Position numbers and translations under genes: made by a program
Shown: piece by piece, positions 16,430 through 28,418 of the stretch
Layout: each line of letters begins with the position of its first letter
Numbering within the stretch: position 1 is the stretch's first letter
Origin: Mycolicibacterium peregrinum
Lineage (GTDB): Bacteria; Actinomycetota; Actinomycetes; Mycobacteriales; Mycobacteriaceae
Assembly: GCF_001665785.1 (NCBI RefSeq)
Contig: NZ_LZSO01000016.1
Span: 124,001 to 188,000, forward strand
Length of the DNA: 64,000 nucleotides
Direction: 5' to 3'
The notes under the pieces: model-generated
What the model was told of the DNA's origin: nothing
What the model saw: the letters and a program-made list of their open reading frames with translations, nothing else
Database searches by the model: none

Positions 16430-17104
16430 ATGGAGAACCGCAACGTCTTACTCGCCACCGCGGGCGTCCTTGCCTGCGCCACCGGATTGGTCGCCTGCGG
16501 TCAATCGGACCAGTCGACGTCCGCCAACGCGGACATCGCCAACGTCGCCAAGGTGCGCTCCAGCTTCGGGCCGGAGTTCAAGGTCACCGACGTCGCCCCG
16601 GCCGGAATCGACCCCAAGCAGCTCGCGCCGCACAAGATGCCGCCCGGCGTCAAGATCGAACCTGCCGACTGCGCAAGGTTCGCCGAGGGGCAGTCCCTGC
16701 CGGAGGACCTGAAGGGCAACGTGGCGGCCACCACGGCCGAAGGCGCGGGAAACCGGTTCATCGTGATGGCGCTGGAGACGTCGGAGCCGGTCCCGCTGAA
16801 CGATCCCGGCGATGCGTGCAAGCAGGTGAAGTTCCTGGGCCCCGGGATCCGCGGGCAGGTGGACGTGGTCGAGGCCCCGAAGATCGACGGGGCCCGCACG
16901 ACGGGGACGCACCGCATCGTGCAGACCGCGATGGGCGGCCAGGCGCGTACCGGCGAGTTGTACAACTACGTCGCCAGTTTCGACACGTTCATGGTCATCG
17001 TCACGGCCAACCCCCTGGTGGTCCCGGACAAGCCGGTCGCACCCGTGGACGACAAGCGGGCCCGCGAGCTGCTCAGCGCCGCGGTGGCCAGTGTGAGAGG
17101 TTAG
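16430..17104 (+). CDS. DUF5642 family lipoprotein (Rv0999-like)
   Basis: 224 residues with lipobox LVAC near residue 23. The domain runs FGPEFKVTDVAP ... PADCARF ... YNYVASFDTFMVIVTANP ... LLSAAVASVRG. Its position after pat and before the alkB-like gene corresponds to Rv0999. The two cysteines PADC and GDAC may pair. The upstream neighbour is a likely paralogue 48 bp away, so the two may be cotranscribed. Function unknown. Confidence 0.8.
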   Translation: MENRNVLLATAGVLACATGLVACGQSDQSTSANADIANVAKVRSSFGPEFKVTDVAPAGIDPKQLAPHKMPPGVKIEPADCARFAEGQSLPEDLKGNVAATTAEGAGNRFIVMALETSEPVPLNDPGDACKQVKFLGPGIRGQVDVVEAPKIDGARTTGTHRIVQTAMGGQARTGELYNYVASFDTFMVIVTANPLVVPDKPVAPVDDKRARELLSAAVASVRG

Positions 17105-17123
17105 TACGGGGTCGACCTGACTC

Positions 17124-17720
17124 TCAGCGCACGTCCTGCGGGCGGAATTGGATGCTGATGCGCGGCCCGACGAGGCTGGTGGTCTTCGGTATCGAATGCT
17201 CCCAGGTCCGTTGACACGACCCGCCCATCACCAGCAGGTCGCCGTGGCGGTGCTGTAGCCGCAGGGCGTGACCGCCGCCGCGTGGGCGCAGAGCGAAAAC
17301 CCTTGTCGCGCCGAGCCCGACGATGGCCACCATGGTGTCCTCGGTGCGGCTGCGGCCGATGGTGTCGCCGTGCCAGGCGACGCTGTCGTTGCCGTCGCGG
17401 TACAGACACAGGCCCGCGGTGGTGAACGGTTCACCGAGCTCGCCGCCGAAGGTGTCGTTGAGCCTGCGCCGGATCTGTTTGAGCCGGGGATGCGGCACCG
17501 GTTCGTCGATCAGGTGGTGGAAGCTGACCAGGCGCGGAACCGCCACCACGCGGTCGTACATCTCGCGTTCCTCGGATCGCCAGGGGATCCCGTCCATCAA
17601 CTCCTCGAACAGTGAATCGGCGTCGGGCAACCAGCCCGAGCGCAGTTCCACCCAGGCGTCGTTGCCGAGTCGACGCCGTTCGGCGTGCTCGAACAGTGAG
17701 CCTTGCAACGCCAGCTCCAT
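17124..17720 (-). CDS. AlkB-like Fe(II)/2-oxoglutarate dioxygenase
   Basis: 198 residues, the Rv1000c position. The iron-binding triad is visible: HGD in AWHGDTIG, the distal His in TWEHSIPK, and the 2-oxoglutarate arginine in GPRISIQFR. The domain matches the 2OG-Fe(II) oxygenase AlkB family, which removes alkyl groups from nucleic-acid bases. No LexA-type operator was recognised upstream. A role in alkylation repair is likely but a different substrate cannot be excluded. Confidence 0.88.
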   Translation of the reverse strand: MELALQGSLFEHAERRRLGNDAWVELRSGWLPDADSLFEELMDGIPWRSEEREMYDRVVAVPRLVSFHHLIDEPVPHPRLKQIRRRLNDTFGGELGEPFTTAGLCLYRDGNDSVAWHGDTIGRSRTEDTMVAIVGLGATRVFALRPRGGGHALRLQHRHGDLLVMGGSCQRTWEHSIPKTTSLVGPRISIQFRPQDVR

Positions 17721-17754
17721 GCGCGCGAGTGTATCGCACAGACGTTCGATTGCG

Positions 17755-18186
17755 TTAGAGGCGGGAGGCGCCCGGGCCCTGCTCGGCGAGGACGTCCCCC
17801 GGGTTGGTCAGCAGGCAGGTCTTGAGACTCAGGCAGCCGCAGCCGATACAGCCGGTCAGGTTGTCGCGCAACCGTTGTAGATGCACGATGCGGTCATCGA
17901 GGTCCTGGCGCCAACCGGCCGAGAGCTTGGCCCAGTCCTTGCTGGTCGGCACCCGGTCGGCGGGTAGACCGGCCAGTGCCTCGCGGATCCGGGCCAGCGG
18001 AATGCCGAGGCGTTGGGACATCCGGATGAATGCCACGCGGCGCAGCGTCTCGCGTGCGTAGCGGCGCTGGTTCCCCGAGGTGCGGCGGCTGGCGATCAGG
18101 CCCTCGCGCTCATAGAAGTGCAGTGCCGACACCGCCACGCCGCTGCGCTGCGACATCTCGCCAGGAGTTAACTCGTGCGTCTCCAT
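17755..18186 (-). CDS. soxR: Redox-sensing MerR-family regulator SoxR
   Basis: 143 residues. A MerR helix-turn-helix is at 6-75 ([20 protein letters not shown]). Cys113, Cys116, Cys118 and Cys124 form the C-x2-C-x-C-x5-C cluster that holds the [2Fe-2S] redox centre of SoxR. In actinobacteria SoxR responds to redox-active compounds rather than driving a soxS regulon. The start at 18186 gives the standard length. A near-canonical SoxR box lies between it and the divergent arcA. Confidence 0.93.
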   Translation of the reverse strand: METHELTPGEMSQRSGVAVSALHFYEREGLIASRRTSGNQRRYARETLRRVAFIRMSQRLGIPLARIREALAGLPADRVPTSKDWAKLSAGWRQDLDDRIVHLQRLRDNLTGCIGCGCLSLKTCLLTNPGDVLAEQGPGASRL

Positions 18187-18189
18187 ACA

Positions 18190-18207
18190 CCTCAACCATA
18201 GTTGAGT
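18190..18207. promoter_or_regulatory. SoxR box
   Basis: CTCAAC and GTTGAG (18191-18196 and 18201-18206) form a perfect palindrome around CATA, very similar to the CCTCAAG-N4-CTTGAGG consensus. It sits 4 bp upstream of the soxR start and 13 bp before arcA. It probably controls soxR and may also affect arcA. Confidence 0.75.
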
Positions 18208-18219
18208 TAACGTCATGGG

Positions 18220-19425
18220 GTGGAAACTGCGGCGTTCGGTTCCAATTCCGAGGTCGGCACACTGCGCGCCGTGATCCTGCACCGGCCGGGGCCGGAGTTG
18301 CAGCGGCTCACCCCGCGCAACAACGATGCCCTGCTGTTCGACGGGCTGCCGTGGGTGGCCAAGGCGCAGCGTGAGCACGACGCCTTCGCGGCAGTGCTGC
18401 GGTCCCGCGGCGTCGAGGTGCTGCTTTTGGCGGATCTGCTGACCGAGGCGCTCGACAGCGGCGCCGCCCGCATGCACGGCATCTCCGCTGCGGTCGACGC
18501 GCGCCGTCTGGGTGTGCCACTGGCCCAGGAACTTTCGGCCTATCTACGTGGCCTGCCGCCGACCGATCTGGCGCACATCCTGATGGCCGGAATGACCTTC
18601 AACGAGGTGCCCTTTCACGGTGCCGAACTCTCGCTGGTGCGCCTCATGCACCACGGCGGAGACTTCGTGATCGAGCCGCTGCCCAACCTGCTGTTCACCC
18701 GGGATTCGTCGTTCTGGATCGGTCCGCGGGTGGCCATCACCTCTCTTGCGCTGCCGGCCCGGGTGCGCGAGACCTCGCTGACCGATTTGATCTACGCCCA
18801 CCATCCGCGGTTCCTTGGCGTCCGGCGGGCCTACGAGTCGCGCTCAGCGCCCGTCGAAGGCGGCGACGTGCTGCTGCTCGGGCCCGGTGTGGTGGCCGTC
18901 GGCGTGGGGGAGCGGACCACGCCGGCCGGTGCCGAGGCGTTGGCGCGCAGCTTGTTCGACGACGACCTCGCCCACACCGTGCTCGCGGTGCCGATCCGAC
19001 AGGAGCGCGCCCAGATGCACCTGGACACCGTGTGCACGATGGTCGATGTCGACGCGGTGGTGATGTATCCCAACATCGTGGACTCGTTGTCGGCGTTCAC
19101 CATTCACCGCACCGAAGCAGGGATCCGGATCGACGACGAAGTGCCGTTCGTGCAGGCGGCCGCCGCTGCGATGAGAATCGAGCAACTGCGGGTGATCGAT
19201 ACGGGGCTCGACCCCGTGACGGCCGAACGCGAGCAGTGGGACGACGGCAACAACACCCTGGCCCTGGCGCCGGGTGTGGTGGTGGCCTACGAACGCAATG
19301 CCGAAACCAATGCCCGGCTGGCAGATTCGGGGATCGAGGTGCTGCCGATCGAGGCCTCGGAGCTGGGCACGGGCCGCGGCGGACCGCGCTGTATGTCGTG
19401 CCCGGCGGCGCGGGACCTGCTCTAG
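18220..19425 (+). CDS. arcA: Arginine deiminase
   Basis: 401 residues, the Rv1001 position. It hydrolyses arginine to citrulline and ammonia. Guanidino-group chemistry motifs are present: [10 protein letters not shown] (family FTRD), [19 protein letters not shown] with the His/Asp pair, and the nucleophilic cysteine in GGPRCMSCP near the C-terminus. No arcB or arcC lies nearby, so an energy-yielding deiminase pathway is not encoded here. It starts at GTG, divergent from soxR. Confidence 0.93.
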   Translation: METAAFGSNSEVGTLRAVILHRPGPELQRLTPRNNDALLFDGLPWVAKAQREHDAFAAVLRSRGVEVLLLADLLTEALDSGAARMHGISAAVDARRLGVPLAQELSAYLRGLPPTDLAHILMAGMTFNEVPFHGAELSLVRLMHHGGDFVIEPLPNLLFTRDSSFWIGPRVAITSLALPARVRETSLTDLIYAHHPRFLGVRRAYESRSAPVEGGDVLLLGPGVVAVGVGERTTPAGAEALARSLFDDDLAHTVLAVPIRQERAQMHLDTVCTMVDVDAVVMYPNIVDSLSAFTIHRTEAGIRIDDEVPFVQAAAAAMRIEQLRVIDTGLDPVTAEREQWDDGNNTLALAPGVVVAYERNAETNARLADSGIEVLPIEASELGTGRGGPRCMSCPAARDLL

Positions 19426-19547
19426 CTCTTCTCGGCAGCCCTGGCTCGTCGTTTTCGACGTGGGGGTTGTTGTGGGCGGGTTTTGCAGCCCTGCGGTAGA
19501 AATCGGCGAACAGCCGCCTCCCGGCGAAGAGCCCCGTCAATCCCCAA

Positions 19548-21098
19548 CTAGCGCCACGAAGGCAACCAGATCTCCAGATTCCAGGTCGACTGCGAAATCG
19601 GGATGCCCGTCAGGACCGGGTACAACCACGCGAAGTTCGCGATCACCAGCGCCACGTAGAAGCAGACCACCAGCAGGCCCAACGTTCGACGCTCGGGGTT
19701 CTGATTGGGTTTGTAGAGGATGTCGCCGAGGATCAGCGCGATCGCCAGCACCAGGAACGGCGCCATCACCGTCGCGTAGAAGAAGTACATCTGCCGGTCG
19801 ATGTCGAGGAACCAGGGCAGGAAACCCGCCGAGTAACCGACCAGGACCACGCCGTAGCGCCAGTCCCGTCGCACCACGGCCCGCCACAGGGCCCAGCCGA
19901 GCACCGGCACCGCGATGAACCACATCGCCGGAGTGCCCACGAGCATCACCGCTTTGACGCAGGACTGTGTGCCGCATCCGGGGACATCGTGGTTGTCGAT
20001 CGCATAGAGCACCGGCCGCAACGACATCGGCCAGGTCCAGGGCTTGGATTCCCACGGGTGGTGGTTGCCGTCGGCGTTGGTCAGCCCGGCGTGGAAGTGG
20101 TAGGCGGCGTAGGTGTAATGCCACAGTGAGCGCAGCGCGTCGGGCAGCGGGATGATGCCGTTCTCGCCGATGGACTGGCCCGCCTCGTACCGGTTGATGC
20201 CGGTCTCGGAGGCGAACCACGGCCCGTACGACGCCAGGTACACCGCGAACGGGATCAGACCGAACACATAGGCGGCCGGCCCCACATCACGGCGCAGCAT
20301 GCCGCGCCAGGGTGCCGGTACGTGGTACTGCTTGCGGGCGATGGCGTCGAGCACCAGCGTCATCACGCCGAAGAACGCCACGAAGTACAGCCCGGACCAC
20401 TTCGTCGCGCACGCCAGTCCGAGCAGCACGCCCGCCCCGAACCGCCACCACCGCACGCCCAGTCGCGGACCCCAGGGCGTCTCGGCGATCCGGCCTTCCA
20501 CGAAGGCTGTGTGCATGCGCCGACGGACGTCGTCGCGGTCCACCATCAGGCAGGCGAACGCCGCGACCACGAACGTCACCAGGAACACGTCCAGCAGCGC
20601 TGTGCGGGCCGAGACGAAGCTGACCCCGTCGGCGATCAGCAGGAGTCCGGCGATACCGCCGACGAGGGTGGAGCGGCTGAGCCGGCGCCCGATCCGCACC
20701 ACCAGCATCACGATCAGCACACCGCACAGCGCGCCGGAGAACCGCCAGCCGAGGCCGTTGTATCCGAACAGCGCCTCGCCGATCGCGATCAACTGCTTGC
20801 CCACGGGCGGGTGCACCACGAGCCCGTAGCCGGGGTTGTCCTCGACGCCGTGGTTGTAGAGCATCTGCCAGGCTTGCGGCGCGTAGTGCTTCTCGTCGAA
20901 CACCGGGGTGCCCGCGTCGGTCGGCGAGCCCAGGTTCAGGAACCGGCTTATCGCGGCCAGTCCGGTGATGACCGCCGTCATCAACCAGCCCTGCAGCCGG
21001 TCGGTCGGGCCGAAATCGGCAGGCGGAATCAGCGGCGCGGGGCTGATCAGGGGGACCGAGCGACCAGCCGTCGGCGTTTCGGTGGCGGTGGCGGTCAC
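19548..21098 (-). CDS. pmt: Protein O-mannosyltransferase Pmt
   Basis: 516 residues, Rv1002c position. It transfers mannose from polyprenyl-phosphomannose to Ser/Thr of secreted proteins at the outer face of the plasma membrane. The GT39 acidic motif is in FDEKHYAPQAW near residue 68. About ten hydrophobic segments follow, with a large loop containing HYTYAAYHFHAGL. The start is 24 bp from the divergent rsmI start. Many exported lipoproteins in this window (LpqT, LpqN-like, RpfB) are the type of cargo it glycosylates in mycobacteria. Confidence 0.94.
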   Translation of the reverse strand: MTATATETPTAGRSVPLISPAPLIPPADFGPTDRLQGWLMTAVITGLAAISRFLNLGSPTDAGTPVFDEKHYAPQAWQMLYNHGVEDNPGYGLVVHPPVGKQLIAIGEALFGYNGLGWRFSGALCGVLIVMLVVRIGRRLSRSTLVGGIAGLLLIADGVSFVSARTALLDVFLVTFVVAAFACLMVDRDDVRRRMHTAFVEGRIAETPWGPRLGVRWWRFGAGVLLGLACATKWSGLYFVAFFGVMTLVLDAIARKQYHVPAPWRGMLRRDVGPAAYVFGLIPFAVYLASYGPWFASETGINRYEAGQSIGENGIIPLPDALRSLWHYTYAAYHFHAGLTNADGNHHPWESKPWTWPMSLRPVLYAIDNHDVPGCGTQSCVKAVMLVGTPAMWFIAVPVLGWALWRAVVRRDWRYGVVLVGYSAGFLPWFLDIDRQMYFFYATVMAPFLVLAIALILGDILYKPNQNPERRTLGLLVVCFYVALVIANFAWLYPVLTGIPISQSTWNLEIWLPSWR

Positions 21099-21122
21099 GC
21101 AAGCGATCGTAGGCTGTCGGGC

Positions 21123-21959
21123 GTGACACCCGGCAAACTACTGATCGGCGCCACGCCGCTGGGCCTGCCCTCCGATGCCTCTGCGCGTCTCATCGAGGCG
21201 TTGACGACGGCCGACATCGTGGCGGCCGAAGACACCCGGCGCGCGCGGTCGCTGGCCCAGTCCCTGGGCGTGCAACCGTCCGGCCGGATCCTGAGCTTCT
21301 TCGACCAGAACGAGGCGAGTCGGGTACCCGGCTTGGTCGAGGAGATCGCGGCCGGCGCGACGGTGCTGGTGATCAGCGATGCCGGTATGCCGCTGATCAA
21401 TGACCCCGGCTACCGCCTGGTGGCGGCCTGTGCCGAGGCCGGACTGCCGGTCTCATGCCTGCCGGGCCCTTCTGCGGTGACGACGGCGCTGGCGGTGTCC
21501 GGGCTGGCCTCGGACCGGTTCTGTTTCGAGGGTTTCGCGCCGCGCAAACACGCGGCGCGGGTGGCCTGGCTGCGCACCCTGGCTGCCGAATCGCGCACCA
21601 GCGTGTTCTTCGAATCTCCGCGCAGGCTGGCCGAGACCCTGCGCGACGCCGTCGAGGTGCTGGGCCCGGAGCGCCGCGCCGTGGTGTGCCGTGAGCTGAC
21701 CAAGACCCATGAGGAGATCCGGCGCGGCAGCCTGGCCGAGCTCGCGGAGTGGGCCGCCGACGGTGTGCTGGGGGAGATCACCGTGGTGCTGGCCGGGGGT
21801 ACCCCGAGCGTCGAACTGCCCGACTTGGTGGCCGAGGTCGAGGAACTGGTGGCCGACGGCATCCGGGTCAAGGACGCCTGCGCCCAGGTGATCGCTGCGA
21901 ACCCGGGGGCGCCGTCACGGCGCGAGCTCTACGACGCTGTGCTGCGCGCCCGGGACTGA
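21123..21959 (+). CDS. rsmI: 16S rRNA (cytidine-2'-O)-methyltransferase RsmI
   Basis: 278 residues, Rv1003 position. It methylates the ribose of C1402 of 16S rRNA. Tetrapyrrole-methylase-fold motifs are LLIGATPLGLPSD at the start, AAEDTRRARSL near residue 34 and ISDAGMPLINDPGYRLV near 83. The GTG at 21123 is chosen because a longer frame would lie antisense to pmt. It overlaps the convergent pabB by 31 bp. Confidence 0.94.
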   Translation: MTPGKLLIGATPLGLPSDASARLIEALTTADIVAAEDTRRARSLAQSLGVQPSGRILSFFDQNEASRVPGLVEEIAAGATVLVISDAGMPLINDPGYRLVAACAEAGLPVSCLPGPSAVTTALAVSGLASDRFCFEGFAPRKHAARVAWLRTLAAESRTSVFFESPRRLAETLRDAVEVLGPERRAVVCRELTKTHEEIRRGSLAELAEWAADGVLGEITVVLAGGTPSVELPDLVAEVEELVADGIRVKDACAQVIAANPGAPSRRELYDAVLRARD

Positions 21960-23161
21960 ACGATCGAGGCTGCTTTGTGCAGGCATTCTTCCCATTCCGC
22001 GTCGACGTCGGAATCGGCGGTGATGCCGCCGCCCACGCCGAGCACCGCCGAGCCGTCGGCGCCGAACTCCACGGTCCGGATCGCGACGTTCAGCTCGCAT
22101 CCCGCCACGGGAGACGCCAGTCCGACTGTGCCGCAATAGACTCCGCGACGCGCCGGCTCCCACTGCCGCAGCAGCTGGCGGGCCCGTCGCTTCGGCGTGC
22201 CGGTCACCGAGGCCGGGGGGAAGGTGGCGTCCAGCAGTGCGCTCATCGGCACCTGCGTGGGCACCTCGGCGGTGACGGTCGAGACCAGGTGCCAGACGCC
22301 GGGTGCCGGATGTACCGCGAGCAGTTCGGGCACCGTCACGCTGCCGGTGGTCGCGACCCGTCCCAGGTCGTTGCGGACCAGGTCGACGATCATGACGTTC
22401 TCGGCGACGTCCTTGACCGAGGCCAGCAGGGCAGCAGGGTCGGCCGAGGACGGCAGCGTGCCCTTGATCGGGCTGGAGGCCACCGCGGTGCCCGCCCGGC
22501 GCAGGAACAACTCCGGTGACAGCGAGGCCACCGCACCCCAGTCGCCGGCCACGTACGCGGCCCGGGCGGGCGCGGTCCGGGCCACCGCCTCGGTGAAGAA
22601 ATCGATCGGCTCGCCGTCGATACGGCCGGTGAACCTGGTGCACACACAGGCCTGATACACCTCGCCCGCCGCGATGGCGTCCAGGCAGGCCAGCACGCCA
22701 CGGCGGTGATCATCGCGGTCGGGGGTCACCCAGTTCAGGGTGTAGCCTCCTGGCTGCGCCGGTTCCGGTGCTCGCAGCCACACGGGAAGCGCTGCGCCGC
22801 TGAGGCTTTCGAACCACCAGATGCCCTCGCAGTCTTGGCGTAGCACGCAGTCCGACCAGCCGCCTGCGGCCACCGGGATCCGCGGTGGTGTGCCGTCGGC
22901 CCCGGGATCCGGGTACGAGAGGTAGCCGAACCACCCGCCGCCGACGGCGCCCGTCGGCCCGGAAGCGTCCTGTGCCACCGCGAATGCGGTGTCGGGCGCA
23001 ACCGATGCCACCGAGACCGAGGGGGCGATCACCGCGCGCGAGGAGAACCAGTCGCCGATCAACGCGGCGGGTGGCGCCACGCGGGCGCGGGCGGCGGCTG
23101 CGGCGACACCGCGCAGCACCGCCGGGGCATCGCCCAGCGCGCCGAGCCGCTCGATCCGCAT
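21929..23161 (-). CDS. pabB: Aminodeoxychorismate synthase component I (PabB)
   Basis: 410 residues, Rv1005c position. It converts chorismate with ammonia to 4-amino-4-deoxychorismate for folate synthesis. Chorismate-utilising-enzyme motifs are SPELFL, SSPIKGT (the PIKGT lysine of PabB), ENVMIVDLVRNDLG and GVGGGITADSD. The partner glutaminase is not nearby. The 3' end overlaps rsmI in convergent orientation. Confidence 0.93.
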   Translation of the reverse strand: MRIERLGALGDAPAVLRGVAAAAARARVAPPAALIGDWFSSRAVIAPSVSVASVAPDTAFAVAQDASGPTGAVGGGWFGYLSYPDPGADGTPPRIPVAAGGWSDCVLRQDCEGIWWFESLSGAALPVWLRAPEPAQPGGYTLNWVTPDRDDHRRGVLACLDAIAAGEVYQACVCTRFTGRIDGEPIDFFTEAVARTAPARAAYVAGDWGAVASLSPELFLRRAGTAVASSPIKGTLPSSADPAALLASVKDVAENVMIVDLVRNDLGRVATTGSVTVPELLAVHPAPGVWHLVSTVTAEVPTQVPMSALLDATFPPASVTGTPKRRARQLLRQWEPARRGVYCGTVGLASPVAGCELNVAIRTVEFGADGSAVLGVGGGITADSDVDAEWEECLHKAASIVQSRARSTAS

Positions 23162-23177
23162 GGAGCTAGCTTGCTTC

Positions 23178-23248
23178 CTCCCGCGAGCAGACGCAAAATC
23201 GCGCGTTTCAAGGGGAAACAGTGCGAGTTTATGTCTGCTCGGCGGGAG
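23178..23248. repeat. Imperfect palindromic element (CGAGCAGAC family), copy 1
   Basis: The left arm at 23178-23202 contains GCGAGCAGACGCAAAATCGC. The right arm at 23223-23248 is its imperfect reverse complement. It sits just upstream of pabB and 15 bp downstream of the sigma-factor gene, both on the minus strand. It could end transcription of the sigma-factor operon before pabB. The arms resemble those of the element at 39413-39470. Confidence 0.65.
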
Positions 23249-23263
23249 TGGCGCGAGGGAAAG

Positions 23264-24199
23264 TCAGCGGCTGATCACCCGCGGCATGTCGACACCGGTC
23301 AGCTTGTCCGGATTGCGCATCGCGTAGAAGTGGGTGATCTTGCCGTCGATGACCTCGATGGTGAAGACCCCTTCCATGCCGGCGTCGCTGCGGATCATCA
23401 CCGCGGGTTCGCCGTTGCATGCGATGCGCTCGAACGAGAGCCCCGGGACCCGCTCGCCGGCGCGGAACAAGCCGACCAGCATGGCCGCGACCTTCTGCGC
23501 GCCCACGACGGGCCGCCGGGCCGCGCTGGCCTTGCCTCCGCTGTCGGCGGTGTATACCGCATCCGGTGCCAGCAGGGCCAGCAGCCCGTCCATGTCACCG
23601 GTGGCCGCCGCAGTCAGGAACTCCTCGGTGACCCGGTTGGACTCGTCGAGGTCGACGGGCTCGAAACGCTTGCGCCGCGACTGCACATGCTCGCGGGCCC
23701 GATGTGCCATCTGACGCACGGCGCTCGCGGATTTGTCGATCGCCGCGGCGATCTCGTCGTGGCGGAATCCGAACACCTCGCGCAGCACGAACACTGCACG
23801 CTCGTCGGGGCTCAGCGTCTCGAGCACCACCAGCATGGCCATCGAAACCGACTCGGCCAGTACCACATCGGCTGATGCGTCGCCTGCGACCCCGGCAGTC
23901 AACAGCAGCGGTTCGGGCAGCCACGGGCCCACGTACTCCTCGCGTCGCCGCGACTGAGCGCGAAGGGCATTGAGCGCCTGGCGGGTGACGAGCTGGGCCA
24001 GGAACGCTTTGGTGTCGCGGACCGTGTCCAGATCCACCTCGGCCCAGCGCAGGTAACTCTCCTGTAGGACGTCATCGGATTCCGTTGCCGTCCCGAGGAT
24101 CTCGTACGCGATGGTGAACAACAGCGGCCGTAACAAGGTAAATCGTTCGGCGTGTTCGTTCGAGTACGAGGTCGAGTCACCTGCGCCGGGCGTGTTCAT
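23264..24199 (-). CDS. ECF sigma factor, ECF41/SigJ-like, with SnoaL-type C-terminus
   Basis: 311 residues. Region 2 (RPLLFTIAYEILGTATESDDVLQESYLRW) and region 4 (LSPDERAVFVLREVFGFRHDEIAAAI) make up the first 170. The remaining 130 form a SnoaL/NTF2-like domain ending in PDKLTGVDMPRVISR. This is the ECF41 group, in which the C-terminal extension replaces an anti-sigma factor, and SigJ is the M. tuberculosis example. The ATG shares a base with the stop of the upstream flavin oxidoreductase (TGATG), the usual genetic partner of ECF41 factors. Confidence 0.9.
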   Translation of the reverse strand: MNTPGAGDSTSYSNEHAERFTLLRPLLFTIAYEILGTATESDDVLQESYLRWAEVDLDTVRDTKAFLAQLVTRQALNALRAQSRRREEYVGPWLPEPLLLTAGVAGDASADVVLAESVSMAMLVVLETLSPDERAVFVLREVFGFRHDEIAAAIDKSASAVRQMAHRAREHVQSRRKRFEPVDLDESNRVTEEFLTAAATGDMDGLLALLAPDAVYTADSGGKASAARRPVVGAQKVAAMLVGLFRAGERVPGLSFERIACNGEPAVMIRSDAGMEGVFTIEVIDGKITHFYAMRNPDKLTGVDMPRVISR

Positions 24200-25389
24200 C
24201 AGACCAGTGTCCCCTGCTGTGCCTCGGCCAGTTGACGTGCTCGGTTGTCGCCCTTGAACCAGAAGTACGACCCCGGCTTCACACCTTCCTTGCGCAGGAA
24301 CGTCAGCGTCGCCCGGCAGACCTGCTCCTTGAAGAAGGCGCCGGACCGTCCGCCGATGAAGACGCGGCGCGGGCTGTCGTCCGAGTGGCACAGCTGCACT
24401 GTCCCGGCATCGCGGCCGACGCTCACGCACTGTCCGGCGAAGGCCTGGTTGATCACCTTGGGCTCTGCGCCCGCGATGCGGGCCAGCACGGTGTTGGCGG
24501 CCTGAACCCCCAACGGGCCTGCCGACTGGCAGCTCATTCGCAGCGGAACCCCCGATGGTGAGGCGGCGTCGCCGGCCGCCACGATGCGCGCGTTGTCGAC
24601 GCTGGTCAGGGTCTCGTCGGTGAGCAACCGGCCCAGCTCGTCGGTACGCAGCCCACTCGCGGCGGCCAGGCCGGGAACCCCGAACCCGGTGGTCCACACC
24701 GTCACCGCGCTCGGCAGCCGATTGCCGTCGGCAAGCGTGACGGCGTCGGCTTCGATCGCGGTCACCAGGACCTCGGGTCCGTCGATGATCGAGACGCCCA
24801 GCTTGGTGAGCGCCTTGACGATCGAGCGACGGGCGCCTGCGCCCACCGAGGCGCCGATCACATCGGTGACGAGCGTGACCTTGCGGCCCGCCTCGGCCAG
24901 CTCGCCGGCCGCCTCGATGCCGGTCAGCCCGCCGCCGACCACGACCACCGGTGCCGACATCGGCACGTCCTGCAGTCGGGCGCGCAGGCGCTGGGCCTGC
25001 TCCAATTCCGAAAGCGGATAGGCGAATTCAGCAGCGCCGGGCACGGAGGCGGGCACCCCGCCGGTGCTGCCGACGGCGTAGACCAGGTAGTCGTAGTCGA
25101 TCACGTCGCCGGACGTCAGTTGCACCTGGCGGATCTCGGCGTCGATGTACTCGGCACCGTCGACCAGCAGCCGCACCCCGACACCCAACAATGTGTCGTA
25201 GGCAGCTGTGGCGTCGTGGTTTCCGGCCACCAACTGGTGCAGCCGGATCCGTTCGACGAACTCGGGCCGCGGATTGACCAGCGTGACAGCCACTCCCGGT
25301 GTGCCCTGCAGTCGGTTGGCTGCCAGCACACCGGCATACCCTCCGCCGATCACGACCACTCGGGTGTTCTGCGCAGTTGTTTCGGTCAT
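24199..25389 (-). CDS. NAD(P)/FAD-dependent oxidoreductase, NDH-2-like
   Basis: 396 residues of the pyridine-nucleotide-disulfide / type II NADH dehydrogenase-like group. The FAD-binding glycines are VVVIGGGYAGVLAA near residue 15, and the NAD-binding VVVVGGGLTGIEAAGELAE near residue 150. The ATG at 25389 follows AGGAGA. There is no obvious C-terminal membrane anchor. It forms a TGATG-coupled operon with the ECF41 sigma factor, whose known targets include such adjacent oxidoreductase genes. Confidence 0.88.
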   Translation of the reverse strand: MTETTAQNTRVVVIGGGYAGVLAANRLQGTPGVAVTLVNPRPEFVERIRLHQLVAGNHDATAAYDTLLGVGVRLLVDGAEYIDAEIRQVQLTSGDVIDYDYLVYAVGSTGGVPASVPGAAEFAYPLSELEQAQRLRARLQDVPMSAPVVVVGGGLTGIEAAGELAEAGRKVTLVTDVIGASVGAGARRSIVKALTKLGVSIIDGPEVLVTAIEADAVTLADGNRLPSAVTVWTTGFGVPGLAAASGLRTDELGRLLTDETLTSVDNARIVAAGDAASPSGVPLRMSCQSAGPLGVQAANTVLARIAGAEPKVINQAFAGQCVSVGRDAGTVQLCHSDDSPRRVFIGGRSGAFFKEQVCRATLTFLRKEGVKPGSYFWFKGDNRARQLAEAQQGTLV

Positions 25390-25494
25390 GGGAGCGTCTC
25401 CTGTTCTCAAAGGCTTGTGCCCTCAAGACACCGCGGGACGCGGGTTTGTGACAGCACTCCCGGGTGATGTGACCTACATCACCCGGAGGTGTCG

Positions 25495-28393
<2,899 letters not shown>

Positions 28394-28418
28394 TTGGACC
28401 CCACCTTATTGTGTTGCG

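Noticed and set aside
19426..19547. Possible inverted repeat GCTCTTC / GAAGAGC between arcA and pmt
   Set aside because: Arms are short and about 90 bp apart, so it could easily be chance.
23264..24697. Longer sigma-factor frame beginning at 24697
   Set aside because: The extension runs antisense-like through the flavin oxidoreductase gene. The TGATG-coupled ATG at 24199 gives the normal ECF41 N-terminus.
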